From assembly GCA_015233155.1 (NCBI GenBank), contig JADFYG010000044.1, positions 1 through 53,477 of the forward strand: DNA of 53,477 bases, in the 5' to 3' direction. Both the position numbers and the translations under genes were made by a program. Shown here piece by piece: positions 18,549-27,187 of this stretch; position 1 is the stretch's first letter; each line of letters starts with the position of its first letter. Source of the DNA: Candidatus Rifleibacteriota bacterium. GTDB taxonomy: Bacteria; Muiribacteriota; Ozemobacteria; Ozemobacterales; Ozemobacteraceae. Under the pieces are notes generated by a model. The model ran no database searches. It saw only the letters and a list, made by a program, of their open reading frames with translations, and was not told the origin of the DNA.

Positions 18549-20849
18549 TCAAGACACCTTTGTATAATTGTCGGGTCTGGTAATGGCCAAAAGTGCCGGA
18601 GTCAGAAAAAGGTCGAAAAAGATCCCGTAAAACATCGCCAGAACAGAATACATTCCGAATTGTCTTATTGGCCCGAAGTCCGAAAAACAAAGGATCGACA
18701 TTCCCAGAAGCGGAATCAAGGCAGCGGACATAAGTGCCCAGCCCAGACGAAGCATCAATATTGCACGGCACCGCCACGGTCCGTGGCCTTTAGATTCCTC
18801 GATATGGATCTGCTGAAAAATATAAATTGTGTCGTCCACAATAATTCCGAGACACAAACAGGGAACCATTGCAGTTGCAGGATCTAACGATTGCCCGACC
18901 CACCCCATAGTTCCTATTGCCATCACCAGAGGAAAAAAGTTGGCAATGAATGCGATGAATATGGCCCGAATGGTTCTGAAACCCACCCCGATAATCAGAA
19001 GAATTCCTATCCATGCGGTGGAAAAAGAATCTATTTCCATAGCCACTGACTTGTTTTCGACCAATGCGGAAAGGAGCATTCTGCCCGTGGCTGAGGCTGA
19101 AAAGTCATCCCCTCCAACTTCGTTGGCAAGTAATTCCAGGCGTTTCGCGGCTCTGGCAACTCCAGGTGCATCCGAACATTTCAGTCCGATGGAAATTCTG
19201 GCCCGATCAAAAAATGGAGGATTCAGGAAAGCCGAAAGGAGCTTGGGAGCATTTCTGGATGCAAGTCGAAGTACATGGTCAATATCAGTGTCTGACTGGG
19301 GGTTGTCATCCGGCCTGCCGGAAAGCTGGGTTTGAACATCGGAAAGAATGGTCGTCGGACAAATGACCGAGACTACTTCCGTGTCGGAAGCTATGGAATC
19401 CCGTAAGCGTATCATTTTTTGGATGGGCTTGATCTTATCAAAGTTACGGCCCCTGGAACGAAGAACCAATGATATTTGTCTTGCACCAAGATAAAAATGT
19501 TGGTCTATAAAGCGATGGTCTACAAGAACGGTGTCATCCGCCGGGAAGGCATCAAGCGGGTTGGAACCGATGTGAAGGTAAGCAATCCCCCACCCGATGG
19601 TTCCGGTAAATATGACAGCCCCAATGAAAATTTTCCGGGGTGGAAGAATACACCTGGCAAGAATCCTACCGATACGTCTTTCGAAAGCATCTGATGTCTG
19701 TCCGAAATTTAATGAACTGGTCATCCTGAAGCAAAAACCCGGGAGAAGTATAAAACCGGAGAAGAAAGCCAGAGCCGCCCCAAGAGAGGAAAAAATTCCA
19801 AACGCCCGGACTCCGGACATACTGGAAAAAATCTGGGACGAAAAACCGACAATAGCGGTCAGATTGCAGAGAAAGCAGGGAGGAAGAGCCTCGGCAATGG
19901 CTTCCGTCAGACAGATTTCCACCCCTTGGCTGTCCTTTGGAAGGTTTCTTACCAGGGCGAGTCTGAAGCGGGCGATGAACTGGACTGCCAGCGAAAGGCC
20001 AACGAACAACAGAGTCGGAGTAAGAAGCGTCGAGAAAAGTGAAATTTTGTATCCCATTGCTGAAAAGAGTCCGTTTGTCCATATGACTGGAATGGAAATA
20101 ACCAGTCCAACCGCAAGTGTCAGCGAAAGGGAACGAAACATTAAGAGAGAAAGTCCCAATGCACCAAGAGTCGACAGGGTCAGGAAGATGGAATTCCCGC
20201 GTATCATTTGGTGGACATATCGCTCCGCGAAAACCGGATAGCCACCAAGATGAACCTTGGAGTAACCCATGGAATTTTCCAGGGCTGCGCGAATTTTTCT
20301 GACAAGTTCCTGCTTTTCTTTTGCCGAAAGAGAAACAGTTCTTATGACAATTGTCTGGGCTTTTTCGTCGCTGCCGAGAAGGTATCCCCTGATTGTTCTG
20401 CTTTGGGCAATAGTATCCAGCTTTCTTTGAAGCAGTCTTGGTCTCTGAAAAAGGTATTCTATATCCTCCGGGGTCTTGATTCCTGCAGCCATGGAAAGAT
20501 CCAGAATTCCTTCTATTCCAGGGATTCCCTTGATCGTCTCCTTTACCTTGAAGGCATCCTGAATTGCTTCAAGTCCGAATTCCTTGATGGGAAGCGCGAC
20601 AATAATGTCATCGTCCGGGCCGAATATATCGAGGAACTCATGGAAAACCCTGAAGGATTCATCCTCTCCGGTCATCATATCCTTCAGGTCATACTCGTAT
20701 GTATTGTTATATGCAAACCAGCCGAGAATAATCGCGGAAATTACTGAAAATGAAAAGATCAGAGGAAATCCTTTTACCCCAAACCAGGTAAGTCGTCTTG
20801 CCCAGACATCGAAAAACGGCTTTCCCCAGCGTGTTTCAGTCAAATTCAT
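18549..20849 (-). CDS. RND-superfamily (MMPL/HpnN-type) exporter
   Basis: The ATG at 20849 (MNLTETRW) is chosen over a TTG at 20870. The protein has the pseudo-twofold layout of the RND/MMPL family. A first membrane helix (about 30-50) leads to a large extracytoplasmic loop (to about 220). A bundle of five helices follows (about 225-385, with LRS-type loops), then a single helix (about 415), a second loop, and a final bundle (about 620-760). The motif GIIVDDTIYIF near the end matches the conserved helix carrying acidic residues used for proton coupling. Relatives export lipids or hydrophobic molecules, as HpnN does with hopanoids. No adaptor or outer-membrane partner gene is adjacent, so the cargo is unknown. 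Confidence 0.85.
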   Translation of the reverse strand: MNLTETRWGKPFFDVWARRLTWFGVKGFPLIFSFSVISAIILGWFAYNNTYEYDLKDMMTGEDESFRVFHEFLDIFGPDDDIIVALPIKEFGLEAIQDAFKVKETIKGIPGIEGILDLSMAAGIKTPEDIEYLFQRPRLLQRKLDTIAQSRTIRGYLLGSDEKAQTIVIRTVSLSAKEKQELVRKIRAALENSMGYSKVHLGGYPVFAERYVHQMIRGNSIFLTLSTLGALGLSLLMFRSLSLTLAVGLVISIPVIWTNGLFSAMGYKISLFSTLLTPTLLFVGLSLAVQFIARFRLALVRNLPKDSQGVEICLTEAIAEALPPCFLCNLTAIVGFSSQIFSSMSGVRAFGIFSSLGAALAFFSGFILLPGFCFRMTSSLNFGQTSDAFERRIGRILARCILPPRKIFIGAVIFTGTIGWGIAYLHIGSNPLDAFPADDTVLVDHRFIDQHFYLGARQISLVLRSRGRNFDKIKPIQKMIRLRDSIASDTEVVSVICPTTILSDVQTQLSGRPDDNPQSDTDIDHVLRLASRNAPKLLSAFLNPPFFDRARISIGLKCSDAPGVARAAKRLELLANEVGGDDFSASATGRMLLSALVENKSVAMEIDSFSTAWIGILLIIGVGFRTIRAIFIAFIANFFPLVMAIGTMGWVGQSLDPATAMVPCLCLGIIVDDTIYIFQQIHIEESKGHGPWRCRAILMLRLGWALMSAALIPLLGMSILCFSDFGPIRQFGMYSVLAMFYGIFFDLFLTPALLAITRPDNYTKVS

Positions 20850-20906
20850 TTTCTGCAGAGGTAGTTGCAATATTCACGAAACAAATTTCAATACCACTTT
20901 GTAAAA

Positions 20907-23900
20907 TCAGCCGCTCGCGCCCGCCAAAACGTGACGAAGCGCTTCTGTAAGCTGGTCTTTCCGATATGGTTTCCGTAAAAACTCCTGTGGGAGTTCAGAA
21001 TGTTCGCCGAACATGACCTGTTCCTTATTGTACCCGCTGGCCAGGATAACAGGGATATCCGGAGCAATTTTACGCAAAGAGGCTAATGTCTCCCAGCCAT
21101 CCATTCGCGGCATGGTCAGATCGCACAGTACGCATCGAATTTCATCCTGATGTTGTCGGAACACCTCTATGGCTTCGACGCCGTCTTTTGCCGTGCGTGC
21201 CGTGAAACCCATATTTGAAAGCATCATCGCGGTCACATCGCGAATCATTTCTTCGTCATCGACTACCAGTATCGTGCCGACCTCTTTCGTCATCGGTGCC
21301 TGGACCACGCTCTTCAAGGGATGGCGAACTTCTTGGGATGACAAAGGCAAATAAACACGAAAGATGCTCCCGCGGCACGTCTCACTCTCAACGGTAATTG
21401 CACCGTCATGGGCTCTTACAATTCCAAGAACCACGGGCAATCCCATCCCTCGTCCGATGAACTTACTGGAGAAGAACGGATCAAAGATGCTGCCAATATC
21501 CTTCGCGGCAATGCCACATCCGGTATCCTTCACTTCCAGGCAGGCGTAAGCGCCGCTGGTCAGAGGAGCATTGACGGGAAAGCGATGCGATTCGGAAATA
21601 TCTGACGACAACACCGTTTTTACGGAAACATGAATAACCGACTGGCCTTGATCGCAGGCTTCCCAGGCGTTAGTAACCAAATTAACCAGAACCTGTGACA
21701 GATGGTTCGTATTTGCGCTGACGACCGGACCTGGAGAAGGCATATCCACTTGCAACTCCACATTCCTCGGCAATGTGGCCTGGAGCATAGGCAGGCTCAG
21801 ACGGCATGTCTCGGTCAAATCCAATGGCACCCGTTCGCTGGTGGCTTGTCCGAGATATGTCAGCATCTGGGAACTCACCGCCGAAGCACGGTGGGTCGCT
21901 TGCATGGCATTAGTCAGAAACTCGACATGTTTCCCCATACCAGACGGGATGCAGTCCAGAGCCAATTCCAGATTCCCCGATAGTGCCTGCAGCTGATTGT
22001 TGAAGTGATGAGCGATGGCTCCGGCCATACGGCTCAGGCTTTCTGACTTCTGGAGCTGTCGATTCAGAACCTCCAGTTTTTCTTTCTCGGCTTCCGCACG
22101 CTTGCGATCAGTGATGTCGGTATGGATCGTGACCATGATCTTTCCGTAGTCGGGATGTTCGAACAACGAAACATTCGCATAGCAATCGAAGGGAGAACCG
22201 TCCTTTCGGATGTTCCTGATCTCACCATGCCAAGTGCCCGTCTTGCTCAAAGCGCTCAAAATCTCACTCTTTTTTTCCTCGGGTGTTTTCTCGTCCGGGG
22301 CATTTACGATCGAGATATCCTTGCCGATCAGTTCATCCGGATGATACCCGAACATCGTCTCGAATTTTGGGTTGGCCCAAACGATTATGGCATCCGCAAA
22401 CCTGATGAAACATACTCCCTCGGACAGGTTCCGCATGATTTCGCTTCGAAGTCGTAACCCTTCTTCCGTTTTCTTATGCTCAGTGATTTCGACGCGAAGC
22501 GTCTCATTGACCTGCCGCAATTCATCCGTCCGATTCGCCACTTGCCTGCGCAAGGACCATGACCAGGCGAAAGACGCGGCCAGAACCAGGAAAACGGGAA
22601 GCCCGATCATGCCCAGAAGTCGGAAGGCTGCTTCGGAGTCAAGGCCGCGCTCATCGTACATGCCAAGCCACTTATCCCGGATGCGTCGATATTCCCCTGT
22701 TTTTTCGAGAGTCTTCAGGCCTTCGCTAAGTTGCATCATAAGGTCCTTCTGCCCCTTGCCCACGGCAAAACAGTAATCCTGTGAAAGCAAGGAACGCTGA
22801 CTCAGCGCAAGATTCGTCCAACCGTGCTTCTTTATTAAATTCAAGGCCGTAATTCTGGGCACCAGGGCACAGTCGTGCTTCCCCGATGCAAGCTGCTCCA
22901 AGGCATCCTCCTCGGAATCGACGGTGGAAACCCGCTCTTTGTGCCCGTTTCTGGTCAAACAGTCTTCCATGATATCTCGTCGTTTCAAGACAAGGTGCTT
23001 ATCGTCCAACTCGGCGATAGTTTCTGGCGGGGGTCCATCGCTCGAGCGCACGACCGCTACATATCTGTTCACGATGTGAGCGGGAGAAAAATCGAACATT
23101 CGTCCTCGTTCCAGGGAATAGAACACTCCCGCCAAGGCATCGATCTCGTTGTTTTCCAGCTCCTGAACCATTTCTGACCAGACCCCGAGGCGAATCTCGA
23201 CGTCGAGGCCCGCCTCTTGCGCGATGGCGCGAGTCAATTCGACGTTGTATCCCGTCGGTCGGCCGTTTTCATCAAGGTATTCCCAGGGGGGATTTCTGCT
23301 ATCACCACCAATCAACAGGCGGCGTTGGGTGGGGAGTTCCAGGGAGGCAAACCATCGCGCGTGGAGCCGGTCGTAGGTTCCGTCGGCAAGAACCAGGGCC
23401 AGGCCTTCATTCAACAGGGCCAGGGTCTCCCGATCGCCATCTTTTACCGCGAAGCAAAAATCCTGACGGAATCCGTCGATAGGCCGGTTGATAATCCGAA
23501 GATTCGTGATCCCCGTTTCCTTTATGAGACGTAGTCCAACCAAACGCTGGATGACGACAGCGTCATAATGACCCTGAGAAAGTTCCCGGAGGGCTTCTTG
23601 AAAAGTCGTCGTCGTGTGAATCTCGATCCCACGTTCTTCGCGGCGCAGGAACTCCTCGGCGTTGTCACCTTTCATGACGGCAACCCGTCGCCCCTTCAGA
23701 TCCTGAAGATTCCTGATGCCAGAGCTGTCCTTTCGAACAACAATGGCGCCATGAAGGGCTATGTATGGAAAAGTGAAATCGAACAGGGCTTCCCGCTCCG
23801 GCGTACGACCCACCAGAGGCAAGACTTGCACATTTCCTTGCGTCAGCCAGGTCTTGACCTCGTCCCATGGGCCGGTGCGGAAGGTGATGTCGCGCCCCAT

Positions 23901-24194
23901 GGCACGAACCGTGGCCTGCAGCAGTTCCACCGAAAAGCCTGCCGCACGCCCCTCTTTATCGAGCAGGCAAAACGGTGGATAGTCTACCTCGGAAGCGGAA
24001 AGAATGGGTGACATCGAGGCTTGCGAGAGTTCCTGTCCGTTTACGGAAGCCTCGGCAAAAAATATCGCCAGCAGACAGAAGAGCATAATTGCCATGCCGC
24101 AGGCACGAGGGAAGCGCGGTCCACGATAACCCGAATAAGTCGATATGAACTGTAGTTCCATGATCCAATCCGGGGCTCTGGCTTTTCCTGTCAT
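20907..24194 (-). CDS. Hybrid histidine kinase with two extracytoplasmic solute-binding domains
   Basis: The 1095-residue protein starts at 24194, or possibly at the ATG at 24161; a hydrophobic signal segment follows. Two consecutive bacterial solute-binding family 3 domains (about 60-280 and 290-515) each have the typical LGVWSEMV/PPFC-like and DRLHARW/IRDKWLG features. A membrane helix (about 525-548) and a short coiled coil lead into a PAS domain (about 585-700). The kinase core follows: phospho-acceptor region AGAIAHHFNNQL near 725, an N-box LVNLVTNAWEA, and G-boxes DTGCGIAAKDIG and GRGMGLPVV. The C-terminal receiver domain (about 965-1085) has VVDDEE, a phospho-Asp in LCDLTMPRMDG, and Lys in LRKPY. 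It should sense a small extracellular ligand, such as an amino acid, and pass phosphate to its own receiver. No partner regulator is adjacent. Confidence 0.92.
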   Translation of the reverse strand: MTGKARAPDWIMELQFISTYSGYRGPRFPRACGMAIMLFCLLAIFFAEASVNGQELSQASMSPILSASEVDYPPFCLLDKEGRAAGFSVELLQATVRAMGRDITFRTGPWDEVKTWLTQGNVQVLPLVGRTPEREALFDFTFPYIALHGAIVVRKDSSGIRNLQDLKGRRVAVMKGDNAEEFLRREERGIEIHTTTTFQEALRELSQGHYDAVVIQRLVGLRLIKETGITNLRIINRPIDGFRQDFCFAVKDGDRETLALLNEGLALVLADGTYDRLHARWFASLELPTQRRLLIGGDSRNPPWEYLDENGRPTGYNVELTRAIAQEAGLDVEIRLGVWSEMVQELENNEIDALAGVFYSLERGRMFDFSPAHIVNRYVAVVRSSDGPPPETIAELDDKHLVLKRRDIMEDCLTRNGHKERVSTVDSEEDALEQLASGKHDCALVPRITALNLIKKHGWTNLALSQRSLLSQDYCFAVGKGQKDLMMQLSEGLKTLEKTGEYRRIRDKWLGMYDERGLDSEAAFRLLGMIGLPVFLVLAASFAWSWSLRRQVANRTDELRQVNETLRVEITEHKKTEEGLRLRSEIMRNLSEGVCFIRFADAIIVWANPKFETMFGYHPDELIGKDISIVNAPDEKTPEEKKSEILSALSKTGTWHGEIRNIRKDGSPFDCYANVSLFEHPDYGKIMVTIHTDITDRKRAEAEKEKLEVLNRQLQKSESLSRMAGAIAHHFNNQLQALSGNLELALDCIPSGMGKHVEFLTNAMQATHRASAVSSQMLTYLGQATSERVPLDLTETCRLSLPMLQATLPRNVELQVDMPSPGPVVSANTNHLSQVLVNLVTNAWEACDQGQSVIHVSVKTVLSSDISESHRFPVNAPLTSGAYACLEVKDTGCGIAAKDIGSIFDPFFSSKFIGRGMGLPVVLGIVRAHDGAITVESETCRGSIFRVYLPLSSQEVRHPLKSVVQAPMTKEVGTILVVDDEEMIRDVTAMMLSNMGFTARTAKDGVEAIEVFRQHQDEIRCVLCDLTMPRMDGWETLASLRKIAPDIPVILASGYNKEQVMFGEHSELPQEFLRKPYRKDQLTEALRHVLAGASG

Positions 24195-24298
24195 TATTTT
24201 GCGGGAGAAACAGTATCATATGTATCTAGTACCCCAACCGCATTCCATAATTCTCTATTATTCGCCATGAAAATGCAATCTCGAATTTGTTATGAATC

Positions 24299-24430
24299 AT
24301 GAAGAGTATTAACTCAAGATTCCCACTCAAATTGAAGGAAGCTAAAAGAATAAAATACTTGGCGCGTCAGAATTACGGTATCATCGAAAAAAGCGATTCG
24401 GGAAAATCCACTGGGAAAGGTCACAGATGA
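24299..24430 (+). CDS. Possible 43-residue basic peptide overlapping the next gene
   Basis: The ATG at 24299 opens a Lys/Arg-rich reading frame whose TGA overlaps the ATG of the gene at 24427 in an ATGA arrangement. That arrangement is typical of translational coupling. No ribosome site is visible and the peptide resembles nothing I know, so it may be chance. Confidence 0.22.
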   Translation: MKSINSRFPLKLKEAKRIKYLARQNYGIIEKSDSGKSTGKGHR

Positions 24431-24981
24431 ATATCAGAATAACCGTTGTACTACTTTTATGGTTCAACTTTTTTACATGTTCCTGTCTCCAGGCATCAGT
24501 GGGTCTAATGCCCACCCTTGAAAGAGGCGTTTCCAGAAGTCGCATCGTTGCGGTCGGCGAGTTTGTCGGCTTCACTCCTGAGTTTCAAAAAATACTGGAC
24601 CAGGGAAAAACCGACTATTTTACTCCGGTTACAACGCGTTTCAGCGTTATCAAACTGCTGAAAGGAGCAGTCACAGCGAAAGAGCTGACGGTAAGCCTTG
24701 GCACTTACTCTGCCTGTGAAGCCCCCAAAAACTGGAAATTCCATAGGGAGGCCTTTCCCAATCCGGGCACTCGCTGGATTCTTTTGCTGGAAGAAGAATA
24801 TAATGACGCCTGGCCGGTTTACGCGGGCTTTTTCGGGTTGATCCCGTTCACCGATGAGAAACTCGGTGAAGTCGAGGAAGCATTGAAACAGGTGCCTTCA
24901 ACTCCGGACGCCCAACCCGGCGAAAAGGCATCTCAAACTTCAAGCACAGATTGGAAGCATGTGCCTCAGTCGGGCTTGTGA
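24427..24981 (+). CDS. Small exported protein of unknown function
   Basis: The 184-residue product begins with a hydrophobic signal peptide (about 1-23) that contains two Cys residues near its end (TCSC). GAAAGG precedes the ATG at good spacing. The mature part has RIVAVGEFVGF, then TRFSVIKLLKG and ELTVSL, a beta-rich pattern seen in exported proteins where a conserved segment reports cost or flux from a surface domain. The Cys in TYSACEAPK may be structural. The last residues and the stop codon run into a remnant of the palindromic repeat at 24979-25026, so the natural C-terminus may have been altered. I do not recognise a named family. Confidence 0.65.
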   Translation: MNIRITVVLLLWFNFFTCSCLQASVGLMPTLERGVSRSRIVAVGEFVGFTPEFQKILDQGKTDYFTPVTTRFSVIKLLKGAVTAKELTVSLGTYSACEAPKNWKFHREAFPNPGTRWILLLEEEYNDAWPVYAGFFGLIPFTDEKLGEVEEALKQVPSTPDAQPGEKASQTSSTDWKHVPQSGL

Positions 24982-25026
24982 TTTTCGAAGGACCATTATT
25001 TCACACCTTCGGCGGACGCGCCCAAC
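24979..25026. repeat. Remnant of the MITE-like repeat (one end)
   Basis: These 48 bases match the right end of the element at 18130-18482: GATTTTC, then CGAAGG, TTTCACACCTTCGGCGG and CGCGCCC, with small changes. The rest of the element is missing. It sits between the small exported protein gene and the DUF3592 gene. Confidence 0.7.
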
Positions 25027-25069
25027 CCAAGCACTCTTAATTCGTTTGGCTTGTGAGGGATACCCCAGG

Positions 25070-25690
25070 TCAGGCCAAAGCTTTTTGCTGTGGAGTGACC
25101 GGAATGGACGGGGTGGCTGGGGCAACTGGAACGACTGGGGTTTCTTCGAGCAGCTCCGGCCTGAGCCAACAAAGAACCCTTGGGGCAAAAATGATGAGCC
25201 CCGACAATGTCAACAATGTAATGCCCAGAAAGACTTTTCCCTCATGGTTCACACTCGCATAATACTCAGGAAAAACCGTTGCTACATTTGGAGCATCGGG
25301 ATCGTAATAGACTCGCGCCGAAATTGTTACAGGCGTTCTTCCCAAACGATCCCCCATGTTTTGTCGAATCAGGTTATTTTGAAAACTGACGATATTGCTA
25401 AAATCGTGCGGGTCGAATCGCAACACCCCCATCAGTGGCTGGAGTTCTGTTTTTTCAAAAAGGACGTCTCCGACAACGTATGTGTATTTGTAGAATCCGG
25501 CGTATGGTGAATCGTAATAGACGAGGTCTATTCTCCCGTTACTGACCGACCATGATGGGATATGACGCGCGAAATTTCCTTCCCATCTGCCCCAACAAAA
25601 CAAGGCTAGGCCAATGACTGTCATCAGGATGCAAATGACAATGACCTGGGCGACTCCTTTTTGATCAAGCACGAGCATTGATTTCTTCAT
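25070..25690 (-). CDS. DUF3592-like two-helix membrane protein
   Basis: The start at 25690 (MKKSMLV) has GAGAGGGG ahead of it; an open frame extends further upstream without a ribosome site. Residues about 12-33 and 150-172 are membrane helices. Between them lies a beta-rich extracytoplasmic domain with SNGRIDLVYYDSP, FKYTYVVGD-like strands and VYYDPDAPNVATV, the pattern of the DUF3592 family. The C-terminal tail is Pro/Val-rich (VPVAPATPSIPV). The family has no firm function. The gene is transcribed toward the repeat remnant and away from the SET-domain relic. Confidence 0.75.
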   Translation of the reverse strand: MKKSMLVLDQKGVAQVIVICILMTVIGLALFCWGRWEGNFARHIPSWSVSNGRIDLVYYDSPYAGFYKYTYVVGDVLFEKTELQPLMGVLRFDPHDFSNIVSFQNNLIRQNMGDRLGRTPVTISARVYYDPDAPNVATVFPEYYASVNHEGKVFLGITLLTLSGLIIFAPRVLCWLRPELLEETPVVPVAPATPSIPVTPQQKALA

Positions 25691-25898
25691 AACGTTTCCC
25701 CTCTCACCGGGACGGCCCGGAGAACATGTACATTCAGGTTCCGGATGGTAATTCCACCTCAGAAATGACACGAAAAACGGGGTTCACGATTCCGAAGGAG
25801 ATCCGCACTCACGAGCGGTGCTCAGACCTATGTTTTTTTGTTACCTTAAAGTGAAAGTATTCAACATACCCGCGAATGACAAGAGGTATTTGATTTAG

Positions 25899-26072
25899 CT
25901 TCACAATCCCTGTTTGAGAAAACAGATAAATTTTCAGAAAGAATTCTGTGATATTGCGATTCGGGGTATTGAAATTGGGGAAGAGATTACAAGTAATTAC
26001 GAATCTGATGGCGCTGGGCAGAAGTTCATGTGTTGTTGCGGCTCGGCAAAATGTAGAGGAATGAGAGGCCCC
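25899..26072 (+). pseudogene. C-terminal fragment of a SET-domain protein methyltransferase
   Basis: The frame reads IAIRGIEIGEEITSNYES, then FMCCCGSAKCRGM, over 25950-26064. This is the end of a SET domain: the (R)xIxxGEEITxxY motif followed by the post-SET-like CxCGSxxCRG zinc cluster. The rest of the domain, including the SAM-binding GxG and the NHSC motif, is absent; a stop lies at 25896. The fragment has no start of its own and continues without a proper stop into the antisense of the next gene. It is a relic of a lost gene. Confidence 0.65.
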
Positions 26073-26984
26073 TCATTTGGGGAAGGATTTCGGACAGGGA
26101 ATTCCACTGCCTTGAGTTGCTTCCCAGGCAACTCCAGCGAGGAGTTCCAGGCGTTTCTCCTTTTCGGAAGTTTCCGTCAGAGGCAAGACCGGTTTTTCTC
26201 CGAAGATGGTGGAGTAGATGACCATGGCTGCCAGCCATGCACCATACTCAGAGGCGTGATGTCCATCCGGGTCGAACAAATCCGGAGCCGGAAAAATCCT
26301 CTGAGCACGGATAAATGCGCTCCCTACCGGAGCAAGAGCACTTCGGGTCTTCTGCGCGCACCGCCGATATAAACTGGTGATGACAGGTTCGAGGTGTGAA
26401 CTGCCCAAATCAGCCCAGGTACCGAAGAGAACAACCTGTTTCCTTTTTCCCGGGACCATAGATTCTACATATTTTGAAATGGAGCTTTCCATCTGAGTCG
26501 GGTTATCAAAAGCTATGGTGCTTTGATCCTGCAGAATAACGTAATCCCACGGTTCGTTGCAAACAAGTGCTCGTGTCTCCGTGGAAAGCCAGTGCTCATT
26601 AAGGGCGAGACGGGGGACGGCCACAACCGTGATATTCGTCGAGGACCTGGGTCTTCCCGTTCCGGCAATCTTTTGAAACAGAACCGGGACATCATGGCCG
26701 AACGTAAAACTGTTCCCGATGAAGAGAATCTTCAACCGCTCTTCCGGCAAAAAATGCCGGACGATCACCAGGGCCAGAACACTAGTAATCACTGCAACCA
26801 GGAGCAATCGGACTACCCCCGGAATCGCCCTTTGCCCGCCCGCTTTTGTTTCCGAAACGAAACGATTACTGAATCCGCAACGGGAACAGGGAATTTTCCC
26901 GGACTTTTCGTCGTGCTGCAGGACTACGATTTCCTCATCACAGTTACAGCAGATGACGGTTCTGGTGTTTTTTTCCTCATTCAT
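26073..26984 (-). CDS. Membrane-anchored SGNH/GDSL-type hydrolase with N-terminal zinc ribbon
   Basis: The 303-residue protein has two cysteine pairs near its start (C12/C13/C15 and C33/C36, a CxxC zinc ribbon typical of proteins that read the cytoplasmic face). One membrane helix lies at 57-77. The outer domain is an SGNH hydrolase: block I ILFIGNSFTFG with the nucleophile Ser92, VILQDQSTIAF in the middle, and DPDGHHASEYG near 240 with the catalytic Asp and His. Relatives are carbohydrate esterases or lipases. No good ribosome site is seen before the ATG at 26984. The stop touches the SET-domain relic on the opposite strand. Confidence 0.8.
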   Translation of the reverse strand: MNEEKNTRTVICCNCDEEIVVLQHDEKSGKIPCSRCGFSNRFVSETKAGGQRAIPGVVRLLLVAVITSVLALVIVRHFLPEERLKILFIGNSFTFGHDVPVLFQKIAGTGRPRSSTNITVVAVPRLALNEHWLSTETRALVCNEPWDYVILQDQSTIAFDNPTQMESSISKYVESMVPGKRKQVVLFGTWADLGSSHLEPVITSLYRRCAQKTRSALAPVGSAFIRAQRIFPAPDLFDPDGHHASEYGAWLAAMVIYSTIFGEKPVLPLTETSEKEKRLELLAGVAWEATQGSGIPCPKSFPK

Positions 26985-27187
26985 ATCGCGAACATCCGTA
27001 GAATACCATTCTCCTTCACAAACGTTGCTGAATTTCGCTAATTATACGAAGAATTGCCGTCCAGTCAATAGAAGAGTAGCCGGACTTGGAATCACTTCTG
27101 AAATTTCTCCACGGATACAGTCGCATCGGTCGCCCGGCGCGGAGCGATAGTAGCTGTCGGACATGGCGACGACTGACCGACTTCATC

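Noticed and set aside
18132..18887. A reading frame of 251 codons on the plus strand
   Set aside because: Its first part is the palindromic repeat and the rest is antisense to the RND exporter gene; no ribosome site or protein family is seen.
26073..26372. Continuation of the SET-like frame
   Set aside because: Beyond about 26072 the frame is simply the antisense of the SGNH hydrolase gene and shows no SET-related sequence.
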